From contig JBFLWM010000041.1 in the NCBI GenBank assembly GCA_040755915.1, forward strand, positions 163,227 to 227,226: 64,000 bases of DNA, written 5' to 3'. Numbering within the stretch: the stretch's first letter is position 1; the number at the start of each line of letters is the position of its first letter. Position numbers and translations under genes: made by a program. The stretch is from Sulfurivermis sp040755915 (GTDB lineage Bacteria; Pseudomonadota; Gammaproteobacteria; Thiohalomonadales; Thiohalomonadaceae). The notes beneath the pieces are model-generated. The model was given only the letters and a program-made list of their open reading frames with translations, had not been told where the DNA came from and made no database searches. This document shows positions 1 to 7,445 of this stretch, one piece after another.

Positions 1-270
1 TTTGCGCTCGGCGCCGTGACGCAGCAGCGCATGGATATACCTGATGTGCTCATCCACCCGGTACACCTTGCTCTTTTGGCCGCTCGCCGCGGCCTGAATA
101 ATCAGATCCACCATGTGCCACAGCGCATCCTCCAGCCGGGTGGCGTAACGGTAACGCTGATGCCTTGGGATCTTGTCGATAGCGAGGCCGAGATCGGCGA
201 TCAGCCGCTCCGCCTTGGTCAGCAAAACAAGGCCCCGCTGCCGCGGGGCCCCTTCAGGCTCTAGGGTCAT
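1..270 (-). CDS. avd: Avd, DGR accessory variability determinant (partial)
   Basis: The frame runs from an ATG at 270-268, overlapping the TGA of the tail gene (ATGA), through 90 codons to the window edge without a stop. The protein is helical and basic, with segments such as TKAERLIADLGLAIDKIP, RYATRLEDALWHMVDLI and VYRVDEHIRYIHALLRHGA, which match the four-helix Avd family that forms a pentameric barrel and binds the DGR reverse transcriptase. The place, directly after a gene with a variable C-terminal lectin-type domain, is the one Avd has in known DGRs such as phage BPP-1. The first 14 or so codons cover a perfect GC hairpin, so translation might instead start at a TTG or CTG after it. 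The C-terminus, template repeat and RT lie outside the window. Confidence 0.8.
   Translation of the reverse strand, partial: MTLEPEGAPRQRGLVLLTKAERLIADLGLAIDKIPRHQRYRYATRLEDALWHMVDLIIQAAASGQKSKVYRVDEHIRYIHALLRHGAERK
231..250 (-). other. GC-rich tetraloop hairpin downstream of DGR variable repeat
   Basis: On the minus strand an 8-bp stem (GGCCCCGC with GCGGGGCC) encloses a four-base loop GGCA. It starts 17 bases after the stop codon of the variable tail gene. DGRs carry a hairpin or cruciform of about this size (GC-rich stem of 7-10 bp, four-base loop) just after the variable repeat, needed for efficient mutagenic homing. It has no U-tract and is followed by the avd reading frame, so it is not an intrinsic terminator. 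Confidence 0.75.
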
Positions 271-401
271 AGGGCGTCACAGACGCAGCGCAGGCCCACA
301 TCGCCGTCCGCATACCACGGAGGCGCATTGGAATTGAGGCAGCGCGCCCCGGCGTGAACGCCACCAGCGAAAGTGCCGCCCCCGATGAAGGCGCGCCAAT
401 C
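267..401 (-). repeat. Probable DGR variable repeat (VR)
   Basis: These are the last 44 codons of the tail gene, from Asp304 to the stop. Many codons end in C or T at places where DGR templates carry AAC or AAT (TTC, ATC, ACT, TTC, GCT, GGT, GTT, CAC, CTC, AAT, AAT, TAT, GAC), set in a constant frame of Gly, Ala, Arg and Cys codons. That pattern fits adenine-directed mutagenesis. The borders are guesses because the template repeat is outside the window. Confidence 0.6.
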
Positions 402-1310
402 CGCGTGGGACACGTAGCCGCGCGGATTGGCGCTGTCTTTGCCGACATTCACGACGGCATTCGACCAGACAAAGGTTCCGCCGAGATCGTGATGATTGTC
501 GAGCCAATCCCACAGGTTGCCAACCGCGTCGACCACATTGTACTGGCTCACCGCCTTGCTTACCGCGCCGGTAGTGGCCGGTCCGGTGTTGCCGGTGGCT
601 GCCCACGCCTGATCGTTGTTGGCATCCAGACCAGCCGGGGCGCCCTCGGCGTAGCGCAGGAACTCCTCGGCCGTCGGCAGTCGCTTGCCGGCGTTGCCGG
701 CCAGTTGATGGAAATCGCTGCGAGCGTATATGTTGTCGCGTATGGCTGTTGCGCCATAGATGCTCACCGGCACGTTCTCCGGCCAGGTGCCCGAGCCCTC
801 GCTATTGAGGTAGATGTCCACCCACAGGCTGCCAGGGATCACCTCAACCATGCCCGTCGGGTCACAGGTCGGGCGGTGCTGGAGGTCCCAGCACGAGTTG
901 GGCAGGATCTGCGTGACCGGCGCATAGGCGGTGCTGTAGCGGTTCGCGACACCACGATAACGGCCGACGTGGAACCCGCCGACCTTGCGACTATTGCTCG
1001 CGCTGTAGCCAGTCGGGTAGGTGCTGTTCTTGCTCGCGATCCACTTGGCGATGCCGCTCGCCTGCTGGCAGGCGTAGATATAGATGTCGTCGCCGAGGGT
1101 CAGAACAGAAAACGAATCGTCGCGGTTGGCGGCGCTGAATGGGTCCCAGTCCGTCTGCGCCTGGAGCAGGTAGCCCTTGCCGTTGCCGCCGATATTGATC
1201 ATGCCCTCGGGCAGGCTGAGTGTGTCGCCCGCACCCTTGCTGATTTGACCGAACAGGGACGCGAAGCCGCCCGCCTGGGCGGGAATGACGATTTTATCTC
1301 CAGCAGCCAT
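267..1310 (-). CDS. DGR target: FGE/C-type-lectin-fold tail (receptor-binding) protein
   Basis: A 347-residue protein, last structural gene of the tail block. It carries the signatures of the formylglycine-generating-enzyme branch of the C-type lectin fold: RLPTAEEFLRYAEG at about 210-223 (compare RLPTEAEWEYAARG) and GNLWDW at 264-269 (compare GNVWEW). The fold is the usual scaffold of DGR variable proteins. The C-terminal 44 residues (304-347) are the expected variable region, ending VGLRCVCDAL. The N-terminal ~180 residues resemble no enzyme and probably attach the protein to the tail fibre. By position it should be the adhesin that sets host range, like Mtd of BPP-1; that role is inferred. 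Start ATG at 1310 directly follows the TAA of the upstream gene. Confidence 0.85.
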   Translation of the reverse strand: MAAGDKIVIPAQAGGFASLFGQISKGAGDTLSLPEGMINIGGNGKGYLLQAQTDWDPFSAANRDDSFSVLTLGDDIYIYACQQASGIAKWIASKNSTYPTGYSASNSRKVGGFHVGRYRGVANRYSTAYAPVTQILPNSCWDLQHRPTCDPTGMVEVIPGSLWVDIYLNSEGSGTWPENVPVSIYGATAIRDNIYARSDFHQLAGNAGKRLPTAEEFLRYAEGAPAGLDANNDQAWAATGNTGPATTGAVSKAVSQYNVVDAVGNLWDWLDNHHDLGGTFVWSNAVVNVGKDSANPRGYVSHADWRAFIGGGTFAGGVHAGARCLNSNAPPWYADGDVGLRCVCDAL

Positions 1311-1643
1311 TTACAGTGCCCCCTCGATTTGCGCGATCCATGCCTGCACCTCAGTGGCGGTCAGGCCCATCTGGTAGAGCGGCGCCGCCGGGTTGTCGGC
1401 CAGCACCTCCTGCCGGCGCGTGCCGTCCTCCTGCGTCAGCACGATGTACTGCGGCTCCGGCCCGTCCGGCTGCTCGGCCTCGGCCAGGTTGCGGTCAAAC
1501 ACGTAATGCTGCGTGTTGAGCAGGCCGCCTAGGTAGGCCAGGCCGCGCTGTTTGTTCTCGGGCGTCGCCCAGGGCGAGCCCATATAGCCCATCAGGTGCT
1601 CGATGTCCTGGCGGGTGGCGATCAGTTTTGGAAATCCGTACAC
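1311..1643 (-). CDS. Hypothetical prophage protein between fibre genes
   Basis: A 110-residue acidic protein that I do not recognise. It lies between a small tail-fibre-like protein and the DGR target and ends one base before the target's ATG (TAA then ATG), so the two are translationally close. The position suggests a fibre chaperone, adaptor or connector. No signal peptide, membrane segment or enzyme motif is visible. Trp and Tyr spread through the chain (SPWATPEN, QHYVFDRN, QAWIAQIEGAL) suggest a folded globular protein rather than a shadow frame. Confidence 0.6.
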   Translation of the reverse strand: MYGFPKLIATRQDIEHLMGYMGSPWATPENKQRGLAYLGGLLNTQHYVFDRNLAEAEQPDGPEPQYIVLTQEDGTRRQEVLADNPAAPLYQMGLTATEVQAWIAQIEGAL

Positions 1644-1645
1644 GA

Positions 1646-1930
1646 TTACAGCTCCTCCAGCATCAGCGCGCCGGTGGTGGCGTCGCGGGTGAGTTTGTGG
1701 GTTTCGGCGAAGGTGCCCCGGACAAACAGCTTGTTCAGCGCGTCCCGCACTTGCGTCAGAGTGTTTTCGTCGGGCACCAGGCCAGCGGCCGCGATGACGG
1801 CCAACAACTCATCGGTCAGCGCATTCAAATGACTGGCCGGGTCGAGGGAGGCCGGGATGTTCTGGGCCGGGTCGCCGTCGGTGAACTTGCCGTTGAGCAA
1901 GCGGATATTGGGATTGGATGGATAGTCCAC
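1646..1930 (-). CDS. Small tail-fibre-associated protein
   Basis: Ninety-four residues from a GTG at 1930-1928. A strong AGGAGG lies 8 bases upstream and the gp48-like gene stops one base earlier, which fixes this start over longer readings. The sequence (NPNIRLLNGKFTDGDPAQNI, HLNALTDELLAVIAAAGLVP) resembles the N-terminal, virion-attaching parts of phage fibre proteins, which often begin with a short DG-rich turn followed by a helix. It may be a separated fibre base to which the DGR lectin module is added. Function is inferred from position. Confidence 0.6.
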   Translation of the reverse strand: MDYPSNPNIRLLNGKFTDGDPAQNIPASLDPASHLNALTDELLAVIAAAGLVPDENTLTQVRDALNKLFVRGTFAETHKLTRDATTGALMLEEL

Positions 1931-1931
1931 G

Positions 1932-2519
1932 TTATGCCTCCTGGTATATAAAGCGTGGGTGGCGGTCGGCTCGGGCGGCGCGGCGGATGGCGCATTCCAG
2001 GGCTGAGTCGATGACGGTGCCGAAGGCTTCGCCGCAGGGGTTGCCGCAGAGTCTGGCGCCGCCGGTGTCGGCGAGCTGCACCACGACGTCGAATACGGTC
2101 TGCCAATCGATGCCGCCGAAATCTGTACCCATTTCCGCGCCGCAGCGGCGGGGGGCGTATTCGGTGATGGTGACCGTATATCCAAGCGCGGCGGCGAGTT
2201 GCACGAAGTAGGCCGGGCCCTGCCCGCCGGCTGCGCGCAGCCGATACAGGACAGCGGCGCGGCGCGCGACGATTGACTCCAGCTGGCCGGAGCAAGCGTC
2301 CGGCAACCCCAGCCACTCCTCCCATTCCGGCAGCATTTCGTAGACCGTGCGCGGGTCGGCTTCGTCCAGGACGTTGCCGGCGCGCTGGTCGATGGCGGCC
2401 AGTTCGTCGGCGACGGCGCCGAGCAGCCCCTGCGCAACCGGGTCGGCGCGCAGGGTGTTCCAGAGCCAGCCGCTCGGCAGCAGGGCGTTCAGCTGCTGGA
2501 GATAGGCGGCAGCGGTCAT
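1932..2519 (-). CDS. Mu gp48-like tail protein (DUF2313/YmfQ family)
   Basis: A 195-residue protein with the family's start (YLQQLNALLPSGWLW) and the typical Cys-rich end (GARLCGNPCGEAFG, ALECAIRR). Members sit at the outer rim of contractile-tail baseplates, next to the J-like protein, and join the fibre to the baseplate wedge. Its ATG overlaps the gp47 stop by four bases, so the two are coupled. Length is normal for the family. Confidence 0.85.
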   Translation of the reverse strand: MTAAAYLQQLNALLPSGWLWNTLRADPVAQGLLGAVADELAAIDQRAGNVLDEADPRTVYEMLPEWEEWLGLPDACSGQLESIVARRAAVLYRLRAAGGQGPAYFVQLAAALGYTVTITEYAPRRCGAEMGTDFGGIDWQTVFDVVVQLADTGGARLCGNPCGEAFGTVIDSALECAIRRAARADRHPRFIYQEA

Positions 2520-3619
2520 GCCATCTCCTGGAACGTGATAGCGCCCAGCACGCCGATATGGCCGACGGCATAGGTCAGGTCAGTAGCCTGATCTATAGAG
2601 TGGTCGAACTCGCCGGCGGCGCGGCTGATGGCTTCGCGGATATGGGTCAACGGGATGCGGCCGTTTCCGCTGCCATCTTCCGGCTCCGCCTCGCGCCGGA
2701 ACAGGTCAGCCAACTCGGCGGAGACGGCATCGCGCACCGCTTGGGTGTTGGGCGACAACGAGATCGTCGGCGTGAACGCATCCGCAATCGGCGCAACGAC
2801 ATAGAGGATCGTATCCACCGGCCGGCGGAACACATTGCCGCTGGCGTCCACCTCGGTGATGTAGGCATCGATCGCATCGAGCGCCGCCTGGGTGGGAACG
2901 CCGTCGCCGGTGGCATCATCGGTCATGGCGCGAATGGTAACGGCGGTGTCGCCCATGGCGCCTGACGTCACCCACACGCGGGTTACGTCCGGATGGGCAT
3001 CAAAGGCCCAGCGCATGAAGTCGCGGGCGGATCCGCCTTCTGCCGGCGCCTGGTCCCAGGCCTGCACGCGCGCCTTCCAGCGCTCCAGCGTCTCGACATC
3101 GGCGCCGCCGGCCAGGCCGCCGGCCGCCACCACGGCAGCGGATTGCACGCCCGGCACCGGACTGACCAGCGACAGCGTCACGCCGGCGTCCTGGTTGCCG
3201 GCGGCACCAGCCGCCTCCGCCGTAACATCAACATCCACGGTACTGCCGGTGATGGTCGCCTCGGCGTCGGTGGCGTAGCGCGCACCGTCGCCACTCTGCA
3301 GCACGGTACCCGCCTCGACCACCGCGCCGGCCGAGCCGGCGAGCGTCACCGAGCCCGTTGCGGCGACGGCGTCGAGGCGCGGAATGCCCTTCCAGGCGGC
3401 GTAGCGGGTGAAATTCTCTTCATCCATGGTCGCCGGGCAGGTCTGCTGGGCGTTGTAGTCCAGATGACCATGCAGGCCATGCACGGCGCCGGCGATGGCG
3501 CGCAGGAACTCGCCGATGATGCTGCGGCGCAGCCAGGGGTCGGTGCCGGCCAGGCGGCTCTTGGCGTTGGCCAGGAGGCGGCTGATGGTGGTGGGAAGTG
3601 TCTGGCGGACCCAGGCCAT
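2516..3619 (-). CDS. Baseplate J-like protein (Mu gp47)
   Basis: A 367-residue protein of the baseplate J family, the wedge component of contractile injection machines. The N-terminal 100 residues are helical, the middle has the Ala/Gly/Thr-rich beta-strands typical of the family (VTLAGSAGAVVEAGTVL, ATDAEATITGSTVDVDV), and the segment GGADVETLERWKARVQAW is a family signature. It lies between gp46 and gp48 homologues with four-base or one-base overlaps on both sides, so it belongs to one translationally coupled baseplate block. Confidence 0.9.
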   Translation of the reverse strand: MAWVRQTLPTTISRLLANAKSRLAGTDPWLRRSIIGEFLRAIAGAVHGLHGHLDYNAQQTCPATMDEENFTRYAAWKGIPRLDAVAATGSVTLAGSAGAVVEAGTVLQSGDGARYATDAEATITGSTVDVDVTAEAAGAAGNQDAGVTLSLVSPVPGVQSAAVVAAGGLAGGADVETLERWKARVQAWDQAPAEGGSARDFMRWAFDAHPDVTRVWVTSGAMGDTAVTIRAMTDDATGDGVPTQAALDAIDAYITEVDASGNVFRRPVDTILYVVAPIADAFTPTISLSPNTQAVRDAVSAELADLFRREAEPEDGSGNGRIPLTHIREAISRAAGEFDHSIDQATDLTYAVGHIGVLGAITFQEMA

Positions 3620-4062
3620 TATGCGGTCTCCGTCGAGTAATAGAACACGTCATTCCAGAAACGGCCGTCGGCCAACTGCATGTCGATGGGCAGCGCCAGA
3701 ACGCCGTCGGCGTACCAGTACGGCGCGGCGGCAATGCTGGTGGCGATGCCGTCGGCCACAAACCAGGCCAGGGCCTCTTCGGCGTAACGCTTTGCCCGGA
3801 ACAGGGTTTCCGGCGTCTGCTTGGCGTTCTTGAGCAGCCACAGGCGCGAGCCCTTGAGGTCGCCCTCATGCTCGGCGTACTGGTCGGCCCAGTGGCCGCG
3901 GCGGTTGTCGGAACCGTCCGGCAATACATCGTCCGGCTCCGCGCGCCGGTCGGTGAACAGCGAGGCGTAGACGGCGCCGCGCAGGCCCATGTCGGTGGAG
4001 ATGTCCGTGCCGGCGAGGGCCAGGGCGAAGGTGCCGCCGTTGTTGGAGATAGCGAAGTCCAT
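3619..4062 (-). CDS. Mu gp46-like baseplate protein
   Basis: A 147-residue protein of the phage GP46 family, the counterpart of the gp25-like wedge proteins of contractile tails. It begins MDFAISNNGG and contains the family motif SLFTDRRAEPDD followed by RGHWAD, in which a sheath-like handshake region is expected. The stop codon shares a base with the gp47 start. Trp-rich segments (RLWLLKNAKQT, ALAWFVADG) agree with the family. Confidence 0.88.
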   Translation of the reverse strand: MDFAISNNGGTFALALAGTDISTDMGLRGAVYASLFTDRRAEPDDVLPDGSDNRRGHWADQYAEHEGDLKGSRLWLLKNAKQTPETLFRAKRYAEEALAWFVADGIATSIAAAPYWYADGVLALPIDMQLADGRFWNDVFYYSTETA

Positions 4063-4064
4063 GG

Positions 4065-4679
4065 TTACATCTGCTGGTTGGATGCGTTACTGGTGCCGGG
4101 CGCGGTGGGCACGTAGTGGTCATGAATGTTGTGCACGTCGCGCATGTCGCCCATCGAGCCGGTGGCGTCGGCGATATCGGCGTCCGAGGTGATGTTGCCG
4201 GTGCTGTGGATCGGGCCGTTTACCGTCAGGGCGCCGTTGATCGTCGCGTCGCCGATGTGGGTGGTGGTGCTGGTGATGGTGCAGGTGGGAGCCTCGGCCA
4301 CCAGGGCGTTGACAGCCTTGATGTAGAGCTTGTCGCCCTTGAGCCAGATGAGATTGCCGCGCACGTCGTAGATAACGTTGTCGCCCTTGGCCGCGCCCTG
4401 GGGGCGGCTGGCGCGGTGGACCGCGGCGAGGCAAACGGTGTGGTCGCGATTGGCGCCCAGGGCGCCCAGGATGCCCTCCCAGCCATCGGGCGGTACCGCC
4501 GTGCGGCCGTAACCCTCGACGTGCTCGACCCGGTCGCGCACCTCGCCCTTGTACGCCTCCACCTGCACCCGCTGGATCGGGCCGCTGGCGTCCACCAGGT
4601 GGCCGGCGGCGCGCAGCAGCACGGTGGCGAGGCGCGAGCGGATGGGCAGCAGGGCCTTGCGCAGGGCGTCCATGTTCAT
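4065..4679 (-). CDS. Baseplate spike protein (Mu gp45, gpV-like)
   Basis: A 204-residue tail spike, the membrane-piercing tip below the tail tube. An N-terminal OB-fold region (to about residue 110) is followed by a repetitive beta-helix (IGDATINGALTVNGPIHSTG, NITSDADIADATG). Near the end is HNIHDHYVP; the paired histidines (HxH) match the metal-binding apex seen in Mu gp45 and P2 gpV, where three chains hold one iron ion. Its ATG overlaps the gp44 stop by four bases. Confidence 0.9.
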   Translation of the reverse strand: MNMDALRKALLPIRSRLATVLLRAAGHLVDASGPIQRVQVEAYKGEVRDRVEHVEGYGRTAVPPDGWEGILGALGANRDHTVCLAAVHRASRPQGAAKGDNVIYDVRGNLIWLKGDKLYIKAVNALVAEAPTCTITSTTTHIGDATINGALTVNGPIHSTGNITSDADIADATGSMGDMRDVHNIHDHYVPTAPGTSNASNQQM

Positions 4680-5728
4680 GGCGCGTCGTCCTCGATGGGG
4701 ATGAGGTCGTAGGCCTCTTTGGGCATGACCGTGAGGCGGGAACGCTCGCCGGACTCATCCAGCAGGTATTCCACCGTCCCGATCATCAGCCACTCGCCCT
4801 GGTCGTCCTTGCCGACGATGCCGGCCCAGGGGTCGAACACCAGCACCAGGGTATTGGGTTCCCACAGGCCGTCCTTGTGGCGCCAGCCGTTGACGATGTA
4901 GGTGTACTGGCGGGAGCGGCCGTAGTTGAGGTTGCGCTGCCAAATGGCGCGCCTTTCGGCGTCGGCGTAGTCCAGCGCCGTCTCGGCATCGATGGTGGTG
5001 GGGCGATAGCGCATGCCCGCGTCCTCGGCGCGGCCCGATACATGCGCCTTCCATTCCGGAGCATGCTGGCTGTCGGGGTCGGGATACTGGCCGAAGATGT
5101 TGTAGATGGAGAAGCGGTCGCGGTGCGACTCCTCGCCGTCGCACTCCAGGATGTTCTGGCCCAGCACCAGCGCGGTGGGTGCGCGGCGACTGCTGGCGCG
5201 GGCGATCACCAGGTTGCCGTCCGGGTCGTCCAGCAGCATCACCGCTTCCTTGCGGGAGAGTTTTTCCAGAAAATCGAATGCCGTCTGAATACTGTTTATT
5301 ACGGGCTGCTCTATAACCTTCAATCCGGCAACGCTTGATTTCGCCTTGACCCTAAACGGCTTGGCCAGATAGTCGGCCAGCTGGAGCAGCGTCTGGTCGT
5401 TGCGCTGCACGCCGTTGAGCTTGTCGGCATTGAAGGTGCAATCCACCAGGTCCGCCACCTTCGAGCGGCCGGAGACGCCCAGGGAGCGCTCCCTGGCGCT
5501 GTAACGCACCGGCGCCTTGTCCACGTAGCCGGTGATGAGCTTCTGGCCGTCGATGTACAGCTCCGCCGCGGCGCCCAGGGCGATGGGACGCGCGCCGTTC
5601 TGGCCCGGCCAGCGGTCGGTGTACGCCAGGTCGAAGGTCGATGCGAACAGATCCAGCGAGCGGCGAACCTTCACCTGCGTCCAGCCGCCGTACACCTGAT
5701 TGCCTATCTTGAGTTGCACGTCAGACAT
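4676..5728 (-). CDS. Baseplate hub protein (Mu gp44, gpD-like)
   Basis: A 350-residue hub protein that links the tail tube to the spike, related to P2 gpD and T4 gp27. The start at 5728 (MSDVQLKIG) is chosen over an ATG 12 bases upstream because GGAG lies at the right distance before it. Typical segments are DLAYTDRWPG, RSKVADLVDCTF and RSRQYTYIVNGWRHKDG. Upstream lies the only plus-strand gene of the late region, which separates it from gp43. Confidence 0.88.
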   Translation of the reverse strand: MSDVQLKIGNQVYGGWTQVKVRRSLDLFASTFDLAYTDRWPGQNGARPIALGAAAELYIDGQKLITGYVDKAPVRYSARERSLGVSGRSKVADLVDCTFNADKLNGVQRNDQTLLQLADYLAKPFRVKAKSSVAGLKVIEQPVINSIQTAFDFLEKLSRKEAVMLLDDPDGNLVIARASSRRAPTALVLGQNILECDGEESHRDRFSIYNIFGQYPDPDSQHAPEWKAHVSGRAEDAGMRYRPTTIDAETALDYADAERRAIWQRNLNYGRSRQYTYIVNGWRHKDGLWEPNTLVLVFDPWAGIVGKDDQGEWLMIGTVEYLLDESGERSRLTVMPKEAYDLIPIEDDAP

Positions 5729-5820
5729 GTGCAACTCCATACGGATAAAAGCCTTCCTTGGCGCTCGCTCCCTTTTCCTCTACCGTAGGCGGTGCGAACC
5801 AAACCAAGGAGAGGAAACCG

Positions 5821-6180
5821 ATGAACACGGATAACGTCAGCAAGACACTTTTCGACTTTGTGCAGACCGCCTTCTGGCCGGAAGAGATGAAGCAGGACAC
5901 GATAAGCCTGGCGCGCGAGAAGCAGTTGCTGGGCCGCCTGTCGAGCGGCAAAGGCTTGACGCAGGCCGAGGTCGCCAGGATGGATCGTCCCGACCGAAAG
6001 CTGCTGTATGAGTTGCTGACGCAATACATCATGTTTCTCACGATGAACCCGGGGCTACGCTTTCCGGACGACTTCCTGGACGATGCGAGTGACGGCGAAT
6101 TAGGGCCTGCGCTTCTCGCTTATATCGCCGAACACTCATGGCCTTTCCCCCAGCTACTGCCTTCGCGGTCAATGCACTGA
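5821..6180 (+). CDS. Plus-strand moron-like gene inside the tail operon
   Basis: A 119-residue protein unrelated to anything I recognise, opposite to every tail gene around it. AAGGAG lies nine bases before the ATG at 5821. A possible sigma-70 promoter, TTGGCG (5758-5763) and TACCGT (5781-5786) with a 17-base spacer, sits just upstream; the -10 is weak. The protein is soluble and acidic at its C-terminus (FPDDFLDDASDGELG). A single reversed gene with its own signals between gp44 and gp43 is the usual form of a lysogenic-conversion gene (moron). Two minus-strand frames overlap it but lack a comparable ribosome site. Confidence 0.65.
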   Translation: MNTDNVSKTLFDFVQTAFWPEEMKQDTISLAREKQLLGRLSSGKGLTQAEVARMDRPDRKLLYELLTQYIMFLTMNPGLRFPDDFLDDASDGELGPALLAYIAEHSWPFPQLLPSRSMH

Positions 6181-6236
6181 GCGACGTCAGCAGCACTGGT
6201 GATGCCATGCGCGCGACAATAAACGCGTCCTGGTGG

Positions 6237-7445
6237 CTACACACTCAACACCTCCAGCGTCTCCCCGCCCGGGACGAACCCCGGATGGGCGATCTTGTTA
6301 CGAGCGACGATTTCATCGGCGCGCTCGCAGTCGCCGTAGAGCCTGTGGGCGATGACCAGCGCCGGCAGGGTGGCCTGCGGCGTATAGCTGCGCAGCTCGG
6401 GCAGCCGGGCGCCGCGCTCGCGCAGGTCGGTGGTGACGGCGGCGCGCAGCGCCTCCAGCGCCTCGAACACGCCGTCGTCGATGGTCTGTCCGAAGGGGTC
6501 GATGGCGGCGAGCTGGGTATCGATGGCGTCAGCCAGCAGCTGTTCCGTGGCCAGAGCGTCGGCGCGGGACTCATAGGCTGCCAGGGTGGACTGGCGCGCG
6601 GCCTCGATGACGGCGCCGCGCTGCATCAGGCGATCGAGGGCGTCGGCGCTGGCGGCCTGCTGCCGGCGGTCGGCCGTGGTGGTTGGAATGGAGAGATTGT
6701 CCTCGCCCGTGTTGAACAAGGCGGCGTAAAGGTTCAGCGCCCGCAGCGGCGCGCCGGCGGCGATGGCCACGCGGCTGATGGCGCCCAGAATCTCCGCGCC
6801 CATGTCCGCCGGCGCGCGGATCAGGTCGGCGACGGGGCCCGCGACGCTACCGACCATCGCCTCAATGCCGGCCAGGTTGTCCAGCAGGCGCGTCTCCAGC
6901 TCGGCGACGTGGAACTCCGGCAGGCCGTCGAGGCTCCAGCGGTCGGCGAAGTCGGCCAGGGCGGCCGCGCGGGCGGCGTCCGCGGCCTCTTGGGTTGCGC
7001 TGCTGGTATAGGTGGCCGCTGCCGGGAACTGCAAGTCCCCGCCGGCCAGGAAGGTCAGGCTGAACGTGGCGCGGCCGCCGTCGCGGGTGGACTGGGAGAT
7101 GTCGCCCATCTCCACCAGCGAAACCTGCATGGCGCCATACCAGGGATGCTGCAGCAGGCCGGGGCCCGGCTCCTCCAGGGCGGCGATCAGGGCATCGCGC
7201 GCCTCGGTGTAGTCGCCGCTCTCCACCAGCGAGCCGTCCACAAACACTTCCAGCGTAAAGCGCCGGCCGGCGCGGCCGAGGTCTTCGACATACGGATCGT
7301 CGCGCAGCGGGTACTCGTGGACCTGCGTGCGCCGCCCCACCTGGCCGCGGTCGCCGGGGACGATGAAACGCGCGGAGCGGAACTGCCCCTGCAACGGACG
7401 GCCATCCACGGACTGGCGCTTGATCGTGTCGAGCCAGGCACTCAT
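6237..7445 (-). CDS. DNA circularization / tail protein N (Mu gp43)
   Basis: A 402-residue protein of the Mu gp43 family, often named DNA circulation protein because the Mu gene product N was linked to holding the infecting DNA ends; in the virion it belongs to the tail. The N-terminal domain is clear (FRSARFIVPGDRGQVGRRT, VHEYPLRDDPYVEDLG, HPWYGAMQVSLVEMGD), followed by Ala-rich helices and a C-terminal ALVIAHRLYGD. Its start overlaps the tape measure stop by four bases. Confidence 0.88.
   Translation of the reverse strand: MSAWLDTIKRQSVDGRPLQGQFRSARFIVPGDRGQVGRRTQVHEYPLRDDPYVEDLGRAGRRFTLEVFVDGSLVESGDYTEARDALIAALEEPGPGLLQHPWYGAMQVSLVEMGDISQSTRDGGRATFSLTFLAGGDLQFPAAATYTSSATQEAADAARAAALADFADRWSLDGLPEFHVAELETRLLDNLAGIEAMVGSVAGPVADLIRAPADMGAEILGAISRVAIAAGAPLRALNLYAALFNTGEDNLSIPTTTADRRQQAASADALDRLMQRGAVIEAARQSTLAAYESRADALATEQLLADAIDTQLAAIDPFGQTIDDGVFEALEALRAAVTTDLRERGARLPELRSYTPQATLPALVIAHRLYGDCERADEIVARNKIAHPGFVPGGETLEVLSV

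Noticed and set aside
5704..6041. Two overlapping minus-strand frames of 106 codons each
   Set aside because: They overlap the plus-strand gene that has a clear ribosome site; neither shows a start signal and both have irregular composition.
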